DNA of 64,000 nt from Bryum argenteum (taxonomy: Eukaryota > Streptophyta > Bryopsida > Bryales > Bryaceae). Positions 35,116-45,900 of the stretch are shown here, one piece after another. Every line of letters begins with the position of its first letter. Position 1 is the stretch's first letter. The position numbers were made by a program, and so were the translations under genes. The notes under the pieces are model-generated. The model did not search any database. It was not told the DNA's origin and saw nothing but the letters and a program-made list of their open reading frames with translations. Location: contig CM073326.1 in NCBI GenBank assembly GCA_037043015.1, positions 8,812,345-8,876,344 of the forward strand, read 5' to 3'.

Positions 35116-35261
35116 ATTCCAAAGCATAGGTGCAGATTGTCTACCTGCCTGGTTACAGTATTCTCCGCATCATGTCCTTGAAAATTATGAACCCTCTTTA
35201 ACCGGCAAAAATCATACATCTACGTTTAAGCTCGTAGTATATTGTAATGGTATCTTCGATA

Positions 35262-35652
35262 CCAAATGACAGAAATAAGTTTCTCATCTTTTTGAGCTCT
35301 TGAGATGATCGTTTCTCGCTCAGGCCTACTGCAGTGAACAAGAAGAATTTGTTGGAGAGTAATCGTGGAAATAGAAAGGTTCCAACTGTGCTTAGTCAGG
35401 GAAGAACTATTTAGTGATTGCGCAAGAAATCGAAACAAGCGATGTTCAATGGAATATTTGGTGGGCTAATACCGAAACTCGGTTCTATTTCGTCCTGATA
35501 CTTGAAGCTCCAATCATGAGTATATTACTTTCTGCAGGTGAAATATCCCCAGTGGCCTCATCTTTAGAAGAGCTTCAATGCCTTGAGCAGTTCTATGTAT
35601 TCTTCAGAAGTCTCAAAACTTTCTGCATCTATGTCTACATATTTAACATTTA
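35262..35652 (+). pseudogene. Module F, copy 2
   Basis: The frame VIAQEIETSDVQWNIWWANT continues to SAGEISPVASSLEELQCLEQ and remains open for about 79 codons. It is nearly the same as copies at 27.8, 43.8 and 58.0 kb. The function is not recognised. Confidence 0.45.
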
Positions 35653-36015
35653 ACGCCTGCTCATGCTCCCCGTCCTCACTCAAAGCAGATCAGCACATGA
35701 TTATAGCAGCATTCAACTGTCGTCGACTGAAGCTACGATTGAGTAGCTAATTTGGTAGCCATTTTGCGCTTGAAAGTGCGAAATTTCCAATTGGCAGTGG
35801 AATGGTAGTCATTGTTGGGTATTTGATTTTGATAGGGAGGTCGTTCGAATGGCATAAGCTTGAAAGCTTGATGATCTAGGGCAGCTATGGCGACCACGAT
35901 CGTCTCGCACCTCTCTATTGTGCGGGAGACAGGCAGCGATGCCTTGTCTACACCAATCTCTAATCTTCCCTTTTCACATGGCGGTTTTCAGACGCTGGAG
36001 TGATCTATTTTGAGT
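35653..36015 (-). pseudogene. Copy L3 of the Cdc14/SIN leader
   Basis: The leader frame is open through IERCETIVVAIAALDHQAFK and on to FKRKMATKLATQS, but its ATG reads ATA. The coding start is reduced to traces. Confidence 0.6.
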
Positions 36016-36640
36016 GGTGACTACTATCAGATTCTTGTTCACTCTATTAGACTTATTTGTATATATAGGGACAATTTACATGAGTACTGTTACATGAAAA
36101 AGAACTGGCGCCTTAAACAGAGCATGTCCTGACAGTGCAATTCCACTCCTGTTTGTTTGTTGTCATTGGTGGGCCCTGTGAAGGGCAATCCAAAAATTCG
36201 GGTATGCTGGTATATGTGCCCAGTGCACGGTATTCTTTAGTAAAAGGCGAAAGAATATTTCGCTGTGAGATGAGCACCCAGCTGCAAGATCGGTGTTATC
36301 GAGTTCCCTGGCAGTAATGGAGGATGAATGTAAGTGCGTCCTGCAACAAGTATGGGTTTCGACAGAGTTACTCAATCTCTACAACATTATCGACTGCCGA
36401 GCAATGGAAGATGCCCACTACTTTGATTTCTGCACAGCAGTGTATTGCAGCGACGTATCGTCTTGCAACGGTCGAAGCATTTCATGCGAATAAAGCGTCT
36501 CCTTTTCCGAGGAATATTCACCAGTTATATGAGAGCCCCGCGTGAGCACAAATCAGGACGAAAGTGCTTTCCGAAGGAAGATATGAATACGTCTGGCTCT
36601 GCTTTCCAACTGGTAAACGATACAAGAACTCCGCATCTCT
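36016..36640 (+). pseudogene. LRR receptor-like kinase 5' exons (M5), ending in hairpin H3
   Basis: The same leader and blocks as M4 are present, with a frame reading CVLQQVWVSTELLNLYN and DVSSCNGRSISCE that resembles an LRR N-terminal cap. At about 36,645 (after GCATCTCTC) the gene text stops matching the LRR-cap exon of the 45.1-kb copy, and the H3 hairpin begins. Confidence 0.55.
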
Positions 36641-37060
36641 CTATGTTGCGGTGGAATGAGAAACTGGGGTGAGCATCCCACTCAGTATCATGCGTTCTAG
36701 TAGAGTAGTAGATCAATGATCTATGTATACTACACTAAATAGGTAGATTAGTGTTAGATTTTTATAAGATTTGAAAATGCTATAAGTTTTTACTTTTGGT
36801 ACAAAAAAATGACCAAGAATGTTAATTCCAATACTATGTAAGGATCCCCATCTTGATCAATGTAGAGGGTAAAAATATTTACGAACAGTAAAAACTTATA
36901 ACATGTTTATATAAATTAGTGTATCTAACACTAATCTACCTATTTAGTGTAGTTGAGTGCAAGATATGGCATGCTCACCCCAGTTTCTATTTCCATTAGA
37001 ACGTAGTGTTTCTCAATCGGCCGAAAATGAACACTTTGCTATCAACGTCCAGATTTGAAT
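36641..37060. repeat. Hairpin H3, copy 1, with a MITE in its loop
   Basis: The left arm GAAACTGGGGTGAGCATCCC (from 36,659) pairs with GGCATGCTCACCCCAGTTTC-like sequence at about 36,969-36,987. The uninterrupted form is at 59,082-59,182. A 217-bp foldback element occupies the loop. The right arm continues into the text that is unpaired at 15.9 and 50.5 kb. Confidence 0.75.
36733..36949. mobile_element. 217-bp foldback MITE with TA target duplication
   Basis: The ends CACTAAATAGGTAGATTAGT and complement extend to 27 perfect base pairs. Pairing then continues, with an interruption, into GTAAAAACTTATA. The flanking TA (36,731-36,732 and 36,950-36,951) is single in the empty site at 59.14 kb (TATACTAGTTGAG). 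A TA duplication fits Tc1/mariner-like elements; the CACTA start could instead suggest a CACTA derivative. Confidence 0.9.
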
Positions 37061-37746
37061 TGATATGACGACCATCATTTCTTACGAAAGTTTGGAGCTT
37101 GGAGGTCATGTCAGATCCCAATGCATATGTCTTGCTTGTTGCCTTGGTTACAATATTTACTGCATCAAAGGTTATATGGGACACATTAGAAGTATATAGT
37201 GCACAAATTCTATTGCAAACAGAGTAGGCATTCTTTTGGAGTACGTTATTTAGAGTAGGCATTAGAGTAGGAACCAAGAGCACTCTGCCGTTCCATGTAT
37301 CCATGTGGGAATTGTATTTAATTTGAAGCGAAAACATTCTATAATATGAGTGTTCTATATCATACTGATTGATTCCAATCTTTGAGATACACTAACTTGA
37401 AAAAGGTAAATATTAGGTACTCTACGTCGTCTACCTATCTTTAGGGATCCTATTCAATCTACAAATGGAATGCAAGAAAATCACTGAAAAATAGTTTATA
37501 AATTTTGAGAGAGTGAAATCAATAACTTGATCTGAATTAGATGTAGATATATGTTTTTCAAGAAAATCATTAATATAGACTAACTGATGTAGTGATGTTG
37601 ATATAAAATTTTCAAAATGGAGTGGTATTCTTCACATAAAAAGTTACACTAAAACTTGGAGGATCATATAATGTATGCACTATTTTAATTCTAGGAAATG
37701 TAATAAGATAAGATCAAAAATTTACCAACCAATATCATGTATGCAC
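37061..37746. repeat. Duplicated non-coding stretch between H3 and the PLATZ block
   Basis: This is nearly identical to 59,260-59,971, apart from small indels. A minus-strand frame of 113 codons (37,337-36,996) is interrupted in the other copy. No gene is assigned. Confidence 0.6.
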
Positions 37747-38072
37747 AAGCTCCAGATCCGGTCATCGATGCTAGTGTTGACATTGTCAACGCCATCAACT
37801 TACGGTCCAATGAAGATGCATTTACAGCACTTTAACTAGACAGTATCTTAGACCTCAGAAACTGTTGGCATTGCATAACTCGCCCTGAACTTTCCCTACA
37901 GATCTAGCAGCTCCAAGAACTAAATTAAGGAGTGGTTTGGAGTTCGGACCGGATTCCGCATGCCCATGGTGATCTTATGCATATCTACTAGAACCGGCAA
38001 GTACACACTGCCCGGGTTGAACAACCTGAGTGATTGGTTGGCCAGTGTTCCGATCCAAGCAGTGCCCTAGTG

Positions 38073-38288
38073 GGGTAAGCGTTCGTAGCAGCTACCAAGG
38101 AGGATGGAGGAGGGGTAATGAGCCCCATAAGTTTTTGATGTATAGGCAATAAATGCCAAGGAGTAGACTTCCAAGGGTAACTTGGGGTCGCACACCTCAA
38201 ATTTGAATTCAAAATTATCAAAAACGGCCTTGGGAGGTCTCCACGGATTCTAGGGTGCCTCCTTGGTAGCTGCCACGATCCATTGCCC
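38073..38288. mobile_element. Mutator-like MITE, 216 bp, 9-bp target duplication
   Basis: The terminal inverted repeats are about 31 bp with five mismatches and share GCAGCTACCAAGGAGG. The flanking duplication is GCCCTAGTG at 38,064-38,072 and 38,289-38,297. Copy 2 of the block (about 61,210) shows the empty site. The 9-bp duplication and long ends fit a non-autonomous MULE. Confidence 0.9.
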
Positions 38289-38692
38289 GCCCTAGTGGCA
38301 AATCAAATTGTGGAAAGTAACTGGAGAACAAAACCCCGCAACGGATTGAAGAAAACGTGCTGTCACAGCCTACTCACATTCACTACATTTTCTGATTGCG
38401 CTGTGAAGAACTCTTCATCTATAGCTCTATCATTGCTTGAACAATCGTTCTCGTATCGCTTCGTTGTCGGAGGTCCTACATGCAAGATCCACCAGCAGCA
38501 AACACTCGATAAGAACACACTCAAGATTGCGGAATCCACGTTTCATTTCTGTGAAATGACATTCCATGAATTCTATACGTCTTTCAGACAACCATGGCAC
38601 CACAGCCGAGGGCCTCCAGGCAGCAGTATTGTCGCTCTTCCGCAAGTAGTGCACATACCCGATGCTTGAGTCGATGCACAAGGCTAACACCT

Positions 38693-39487
38693 TCACGGAC
38701 GCGGTATAAGAAACGGATGCGGAGGGGGCACCTGATGCGGAGGCGGAGGGAGCAGTTGAAACTGAGGCGGAGGGGGCAGCTGATGCGGAGGTGGAGGGAG
38801 CAGTTGAAACTGAGGCGGAGGGGGCAGGTGATGCGGAGGTGGAAGGAGCAGTTGAAACTGAGGCGGAGGGGGCAGCTGATGCGGAGGTGGAGGGAGCAGT
38901 TGAAACTGAGGCGGAGGTGGAGGGAGCAGTTGAAACTGAGGCGGTAGGTGCACCATATTTAGATCGTATGCCAGTAGGCATTGAATAGAACACACTTTGG
39001 CTTGCATCACATTCTGTTGTTGTAGTACAGGATGCATCGCATTCCTGAAGTTACGATGACAACCTAGACAAAGAAGCGTAGGGTGCATTATTGTCGGCGG
39101 TCGTGATCGCAAGAAGTACACTGTGTCCCTGCGAAAAGCAAATGCAGCTACTATCGCAGTCTGAACTAGTCCTGGCAGGTCATTCTGTTTTACACAGAAT
39201 TGCCCGACCTTGAGGTAAATCCTCAGACGTGGATGCTGACCGTGAAGACCGTTGTATGGATTAAACCATTCTCTGCAAAGACCGCCTACTCGGCAGGTTT
39301 TATCGAAGAAACAACGACGCCGTCGAACGCTATACGGTTGGTTGCAAACATTTTGAGGTGGGATTTCATGCATATATTGCGCATGAACGCAAGCCGCCAA
39401 CATAGCCCGATCGTCGGGTGAGAGCAGTTAATACACAGGAGCTGCGGGTGGATTCGCAGGCGCCGCTGGTGGAATCAGTGCGGCCAT
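38693..39487 (-). pseudogene. PLATZ-like zinc-finger gene, broken copy
   Basis: This is the paralogue of the gene at 61,616-62,257. Its frame starts at the equivalent ATG (39,487) and hits TAA where the other copy has CAA (Gln20). Relative to the other copy it has lost seven residues, including one Cys of the zinc-binding region, and another Cys reads Ser (QPYSVRRRRCFFDK). The C-terminal Pro/Gln repeat is expanded to about five 16-residue units. A shorter product from an internal Met (39,403) remains possible, but zinc binding would be impaired. Confidence 0.7.
38717..38945 (-). repeat. 48-bp coding minisatellite in the PLATZ-like gene
   Basis: About five units of 48 bp (16 codons, PPPPQFQLLPPPPHQL on the minus strand) occur, against one unit in the copy at 61.64 kb. 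All six frames stay open across it, producing several misleading long frames. This is a clear case of repeat expansion after duplication. Confidence 0.9.
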
Positions 39488-39819
39488 GAAAACTACACTC
39501 CAGAAACAGCTGAAAGAGTGCTGAGCTTTGATGATTCGTCGCGCAGACAGCAACAGCGTGAGTGTGACAGACAGTCACCGGACGATGCGATGATAGTGTC
39601 GCTGCTTCGACCTTGACATGTGCTGGCCGGCTTGTTTCCATAAGCTCGGTAGCGGGTTTGAAACCGCAAAAGGCGGTAACAAAACATCCAGGACAAGTTC
39701 GAATTCCATTTTGGCGGGATTTAACTCCTCTTATCTATTGTTATAATTTTTCGCAGTACAGGGATTTGCTAAAGGCACTCGTGGGTAGATTCATTGTGGA
39801 TTTGTAACAGGTCATAGTT

Positions 39820-40176
39820 AGGGTTGTCTTGTGCGACAAACTCGACACGACATGTCAGAGAGACATCAAACCCTTTGTTTGAGATATACCATATTCCTAG
39901 AATATCCTTAGAATATTCTAAAAAATGCCCACATATTCTTGGATATTCGAGCATATTTCATCCAAATTGTTTAACGTACTACACACCTCACGAACACGAC
40001 GAACACAATCCAAATTGTTTAACGTATCAGACACCTGAGGAACACGACAAATACAATCCAAAGTGTTTAATGTACCAGACACCTGACGAACACAACGAAC
40101 ACAGACGAACACGACGAACACAACAAACACACAACTCGATAGACATTGCCAAAATTGTGTCGAAGAAGACAACCCT
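39820..40176. mobile_element. Mutator-like MITE, ~357 bp, with an internal 48-bp tandem repeat
   Basis: The ends AGGGTTGTCTT and AAGACAACCCT pair, extending with mismatches to about 18 bp. The direct duplication GGTCATAGTT flanks it (39,810-39,819 and 40,177-40,186). Copy 2 at about 62,893 is empty. Inside, 39,961-40,107 holds three 48-bp units with CCAAATTGTTTAACGTA. A 9-10 bp duplication fits a MULE-type element. Confidence 0.85.
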
Positions 40177-40424
40177 GGTCATAGTTAGCCCCTCAAGGCA
40201 CACATAAAGTATGTTTATACTAATCGGTAGCGATGCAAGACGTTGATGTTTTGGAGTTTTTATCCACTTTAAATCCTATAGGGGAGTGGGGACCAAATCG
40301 GTCTGTTGGACTTTGGTTGACCAACCTCTGAATGTCTAATTTTGTCCAGATCCCATGAATTTGAAACCTTATGCGGGTTGTAGAGTTTTTTCATAATTTT
40401 CCTCATACCTTAGGAAATGTTTAA

Positions 40425-40575
40425 AACACGTAATTCGTTATAATGGTACTATTCACTGATTTCGACAAATGTGCGTTTAGGTGGAGTCGAGCTGAATGTA
40501 CCCACAGAGTACATTTGGCTCAACTCAAGCACAATTTGATAATCTGAATATTCCCATTATAACAAATTACGTGTT
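40425..40575. mobile_element. TTAA-flanked MITE, 151 bp
   Basis: The ends are AACACGTAATTCGTTATAAT with two more bases, and the complement, with one mismatch in 22. TTAA is present at both sides (40,421-40,424 and 40,576-40,579) and once in the empty site of copy 2 near 63,140 (ATATTTAAGG). This is a different family from the CCCCTAA-ended elements. Confidence 0.9.
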
Positions 40576-41220
40576 TTAAGGTCAAAGGTTGAAAATAGAA
40601 AACATAATTTGAAATCCGCCCCAAATTTCTCACACTGCAGAATATGCACACTTATTCTTAGCATGTGCTCAAAATCAATTAGATGACGATAACTTCAAAA
40701 TCTCACCAAATATGGAGATTTTACTGTTTTTCAAGATTTGTTTGTTTCACATGTACAAAAGGGAGTAAGACAGTCATGATCTTATTGTTTGGATTTTCAA
40801 TCCAATGATGGCGTTTAACATGCTTTTTAATTGTTGAAATTGGGCCCAGATTTTTTTTTAGAAATCAGTGATTGGAAGATCACTCTTCAGGAGGAATTTC
40901 TTGATCAAAATTTAAGTATTAGAAAGAATCTAAATACTCATGTGCAATACTGGAAGGTCATGAAAAAAAAAGGTCATCCAGAAATAAAAGAATTGTGGCC
41001 AATTATATTCTGTTTTATTATGTTGTAATCTCGTGTATACTTTGTGTCATTTTCAAAAGGGAATTGTATAGTAGCCTCCTAAGTCCGGAGGGATATGGAG
41101 AAAAAACTTGGTTGATTGTGCTATAAAGTGTGCATTAAATTGTAACTTTTATGAAGGTTTCCTCAAAAGAAAATCTAAAAATTATATGCTATTTTGAGTT
41201 AGTTGACAATCTTACCGTTA

Positions 41221-43824
41221 AAGTCCATAAACTAAGTACATCCACATAATTGTGAAGGCGGCCTTCGAGGCTCATATTTGTCCATGAAGGAACCAACATT
41301 GTAAGTGGAAGCAGTGGTATTGTTCCAATTTCCACTTGTCCGGTGGCCATCGGGATATAAGCATTACAAACAGACACTTCATTCATGCCATCCCCTTAGA
41401 AAGGTACCGAAGTTTCTATCTATCTGGAAGCAGTGTGTGGATTGCACTTCCAGTTGTTCTTTATGCACGAATGAGTCGGTGACCAGCTCGGGTGAGGTCC
41501 AACTTTTGCACTGGCAAGTGTGTTATTGCATGCTCTATAATTATTCACTAGATTTTCAGAATATGATCACTTGAGTGGTGATCATAGGCACTTGCTGATA
41601 ATAACTCGTTACAAATGGTAGTAAGTAACTGGAGAACAGAACCAGAAATTGTTACATAACTAGAGAGCAAGCAGATGGTGGGATTAACCCTAGAACGTCG
41701 GAGCCCATAACCGTGGCCTGAACTTTGATATGTCTTACTCTGAATCCTCCATTTCGCCACTTTACCTGAAAGTAAAATATTTTATTTTATTTTTCGTAGA
41801 TGTGATCACATGCTTTTCATATGCTGTAAAAATTTCAGATTTTTTTGGGAAGATTTGAAATTTAAGTGAATTTTCAAAGAAAAACCAAAAATAATTCATA
41901 TCAAATACAAATCACTTTCAAAAAATCTGAAATTTTTAGAATAAGGGGACATTGTAGTGAAGAATAGCATGGTGTAATCCATGGTTTCGTGTCATGCTAT
42001 ATTTGAAAATTGAGAAAGAGACCCTATAGGCATGTAAACTTAAGGTGTCAGTAAATCACTAGATATTAGGAATTTCTTGAAATTCTAGCTTGGAGTAGAA
42101 ACAAGACTTGCTAAGATTCATTTTATGAATTGAGCTTGAACTCAAAAGAGATCATTTAGTTGCCTAAATTTGAGACTTAATAAAAGTAGGAAAAAGTTGC
42201 AGAAATGCACTTTCTGGTGATTTGTTTTTAACCATTCTTTCAACTTTCATACCACATGTGATCTTAGGAAATACCTTAAATGACCTCAAATGAATTCCAT
42301 GATATGCTATTATCATTCATAAATCCAATTACAAAAATCATGAATGAAATTCATCCCGCAATAATAGGTTACAGTGAAAATGTTCTGTTCATCGGACATA
42401 AAATGGCCGCTCCGACGTTCCAGGGTTACCGAGCAAGAATGAAGATTAGTTTAATCCCTCGGCGTGGTGACGTCCAATCGAGAGTTCATCCTAAGAACTA
42501 TGAACATATTGAGCATGGTTTTACACTCATCATACTTATCCTCCAAACATATTGTGAAAGACTCACTTCATGTAAACTTCAAAAAGGGGATATTTGTTAT
42601 TTTGAGACGATTTGCAACCTCAAAATAAACCATGAACCCCATATTCACTTAATTGGGACTATTCTAGAAATTTGGAACTAAATTTTTCTTGAAAGTTGGA
42701 GTACTAGAGTTGGAAAATGTGAATCTCTTAATGTTTATGAAGTACTATGTGGATTTTTTCCTTCAACAATAGAGAGGACTAGATAAGAACACTATGATCT
42801 TGTAGTGAAGGCAATCCACGGTGTTTTGGGTTCTGTAATACTAGGAACCATGTGTGAGTGTGTAAAAGTATTTTGTGCCCATCAGGTACAATACTAAAGT
42901 TCAGCATCAAATCGAAGTGAATATGCATGTTGAAGTTGAATAGTTGAGCCAAATGATGAGCAATTAAGATCATTAGTGATTCTTGTCCATGATTGGGATG
43001 CAAGCGGTTGTAAACTCTTATGGATTGTGCATTATGAAATTTTGAGAATTAGAAGTGCAATTTTTAGAAAGGAGGTGCAACATGAAATTTTATGTGGATC
43101 TTATAGTGGACACATAAGCAGTAATTACCAACCCAATGTGTTCATACAATGTTTACATTCAACAAGAATGTGTACTACGATATATGCGTTCGATTTAGTC
43201 TTGTACGTGAAAAACATGGAGGGACCCAAAGTTGTGCATACATGTCACGACAACCCGTTATATAAATAAATTCTTTGGAATGCAACAACATAGAACATAT
43301 ACTTTGACTCGGGATATGTTAGTACCTCATTTTCTGCATTTCACTTAACCCTATATTCATAAATTATTAAGATAAATGAATCCCAACCTAGTCATAGTCT
43401 TAACTACACGGATCTTTTTTACATATTATTTGCTTTCCAACTGTGTAATCATAAGTTGACATCTTTAGAATATTGCCGCATTTTATATAGTTGTCAAATT
43501 TTTGAGCTGGAACCCAGAGATGTTTCCATCTCCTATACCGTGTCGAATTGGATAAGAATTGAGGTTTGGCATCAGTTGATTCCATGGATTTACATGACAA
43601 CACTAATACACTCATTCATTTCTGTTCACACCATATTGTTGATGAAATGAATTTTTTTTGCACAATGGTCCATGTTGCTTGATCATGTTTCTTTACCTTT
43701 GTGTTCCATTGCAACACGGATTTTGGCTCGTATGAATTCCAAGAATGACATGGATAAAGTTGGATGTAGGCATGGATAAAGTTGAGATTGTGAAATGATT
43801 TCAACCCTTCTATACTTAGAATTC
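41221..43824. other. Spacer not duplicated elsewhere in the window; no gene seen
   Basis: The longest frame (42,280-42,681, 133 codons) has no family resemblance and an amino-acid mix typical of random AT-rich sequence. The spacer separates the first PLATZ block from the next F-M unit. Confidence 0.4.
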
Positions 43825-44072
43825 TTATTGTGGATTTAGTGATTGCTCAAGAAATCGAAACAAGTGATGTTCAATGGAATATTTGGTGGGCTAATACATA
43901 TTGGTTCCATTCCGTCCTGATACTTGAAGCAGCTCCAATCAGTCTATTTCTCTCTGCAGGTGAAATATCCCCAGTGGCCTCATCTTTAAAAGAGCTTCCA
44001 TGCCTTGAGCACTTCTGTGTATACTTCAGCAGTTTCAAAACTTTCTGCATCTATGTCTACATATTTAACCCC
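43825..44072 (+). pseudogene. Module F, copy 3
   Basis: It begins inside the frame (VIAQEIETSDVQWNIWWANT), so the left edge of the duplicated unit is near 43,825. It continues to SAGEISPVASSLKELPCLEH and is followed by the leader copy. Confidence 0.45.
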
Positions 44073-44420
44073 TCGATCCTCATGCTCCCCGCCCTCGATC
44101 AAAGCATATCAACACATGATTGTAGCAGCATTTAACTGTCGTTGATTGAAGCCACGATTGTGTAGCTGATTTTGCGCTCGAAAGTGCGAAATTTCCTATC
44201 GGCAGTGGAATGGTAGTCATTGTGGGGTATCTGATATTGATAGGGAGGTCGTTTGAATGGCATAAGCTTGAAAGCTTGATGATCTAGGGCAGCTATGGCG
44301 ACCAGGGTCGTCGCGCACCTCTCTGCTGTGCCAGAGACAAGCGGCGATGCCCTGTTGACACCTCTCTAATTTTCTTATCTTCCCGTTTAACATGGCGGTT
44401 TTCAGACGCTGGAGTTATCT
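44073..44420 (-). pseudogene. Copy L4a of the Cdc14/SIN leader
   Basis: The leader frame is open (AERCATTLVAIAALDHQAFK), but its ATG is lost. Only traces of the coding start remain. Confidence 0.6.
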
Positions 44421-44499
44421 ATTTTGAGTGGCGACCAATATCAGATTCTTTTTCGACTAATTTGAACATTGAGGGACATTTCATATGAGTAGTGTTACA

Positions 44500-45380
44500 C
44501 AAAAGATGAAGAAGCGGCGCCTGAGACAGAGCTTGTCCTGACAGTGCAATTTCCTTCTGTTTGATTGTTGTCATTGGTGAGGGGCAATCCAAAAATTCGG
44601 GCATGCTGGTGAGCGTGCCCAGCGCACGGTATTCTTTAGTAAAAGGCGAAAGAATAGTTCGCTCTGAACTGAGCACCTAGCTGCTGGATCGATGCCGTCG
44701 AGTTCCCTGGCAGTTATGGAGTATGAATGTCATTGCGTCCTGCAAAACGTATGGGATTCAGCAGAGTTAATCAATCTCTACAACACTGTCTACTGCAAAG
44801 CAATGGAACATGCTCACTACTTTGAATTCTGCACAGCAGCGTATCGCAATGGCGTATCGTCTTGCTATGGTCGAAGCATTTCATGCGAATTAAGAGTCTC
44901 CTTTTCCGACGGAGGAATATTCACTAGTTCTATGAGAGCCCCCGTGAGAGTAAATCACGACGGATATGCTTCCCGTACGTAGGATGATAGTAGGATAGCA
45001 ATGAGGCAGACCTCGAGGCCAGCTTCAGTATACGGACGCCGAGGTGAGCACTTTTCTTAAATCGCTGCTTTGAGCATAGCTCTTGATAGTTTCTGCTTTC
45101 CAACTGCTGACCAATACACGAATTCCGCATCTCTCAGAATTGCTGCCTCGTGGATCGAGCCAGGACGAAACGGTCCTCCATTCTTGGGAGAACAGCCCCG
45201 CATATTGTAGTGCTAATTGGATTGAACAGAATGGGCGCGGTTCGGACGGCGTTTGTAGCTTGCCAGGAATTGCCTGCGGGGAATGGCGAGGGGAGAATCG
45301 AGTCACTGCTGTGATACGTTCTTCTCTGGACCTCACCGGTCCCCTACCTCCTTAAATCTCCGGCCTCTCAGCTCTCCAGG
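44500..45380 (+). pseudogene. LRR receptor-like kinase 5' exons (M6)
   Basis: The first cap-like piece reads CVLQNVWDSAELINLYN and GVSSCYGRSISCELRV. The second reads WENSPAYCSANWIEQN, GVCSLPGIACGEWRGEN and SLDLTGPLPP, a typical LRR N-terminal cap, and ends at a CCAGGTACTG donor (about 45,380). This is the best-preserved 5' part; its downstream LRRs probably continue at 49.09 kb. A stop directly after LPP and frame shifts mark it as broken. Confidence 0.65.
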
Positions 45381-45599
45381 TACTGCTCATATCCCATTGC
45401 GATCGAGTACCTCGCCAATTCAATGAATGTACCTAGCCAATTCATATTAAATATAGGTCGACATTTCTCAAACTTGATACCTAAACTTAGGTAGCAATTG
45501 CCAATAATCCAATTTTGTCAAAATGATGTTATTGTGGTAAAATGGAGTGTTTTGGGGTGCTTAATATGAAAAAACTACATTGGTTTTAATTGATTTTTG

Positions 45600-45900
45600 A
45601 CATTCGAAAGGCAAAAGACAACAATGTTCTTCAACGGTAATTTTAAAATATTTGCCTTTTGAGTTTTGACAACACATTTATGAATGACCATTCATAAATA
45701 TTTACCTTCTAACAAGATATTTGTAAACGGCTCTTCATAGATATTTGCCTTTTGACAAGATATTTATGAACAGCCGTTCAAAATATTTACCTTTTCACAA
45801 GATATTTGCTAACGAATATTAATGAACGGCCATTCAAAAATATTTGCTTTATGAGCGGCCGTTCAATATTTACTCATAAACATATTTATTAACGGTTGAT
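45600..45900. repeat. Degenerate ~55-65-bp repeat with inverted half-units
   Basis: Words such as AATATTTGCCTTTTGACAAG and AACGGCCATTCA recur with their complements over about 300 bases. A shorter set is at 48,930-49,085. Confidence 0.6.

Larger units (their letters stand above)
37747..41220. repeat. PLATZ block, copy 1 (segmental duplication)
   Basis: This aligns end to end with 60,898-63,780. It differs from copy 2 by three MITE insertions (38,073-38,288; 39,820-40,176; 40,425-40,575), an expanded 48-bp repeat and the absence of about 300 bp near 39,730. It contains a broken PLATZ-like gene. Confidence 0.85.

Noticed and set aside
38430-38993. 187-codon Ala/Ser/Pro-rich frame
   Set aside because: It is a second frame through the 48-bp minisatellite of the PLATZ-like pseudogene; the sister copy lacks most of it.
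39961-40107. Regularly spaced repeats that could suggest a CRISPR array
   Set aside because: The 48-bp units are contiguous with no unique spacers, lie inside a transposable element, and the window is eukaryotic.
39824-40207. 127-codon plus frame and 84-codon minus frame
   Set aside because: Both run through the 48-bp tandem repeat inside a MULE-like MITE.
42280-42681. 133-codon frame in the unduplicated spacer
   Set aside because: It has no family resemblance, no splice context and an AT-driven composition.
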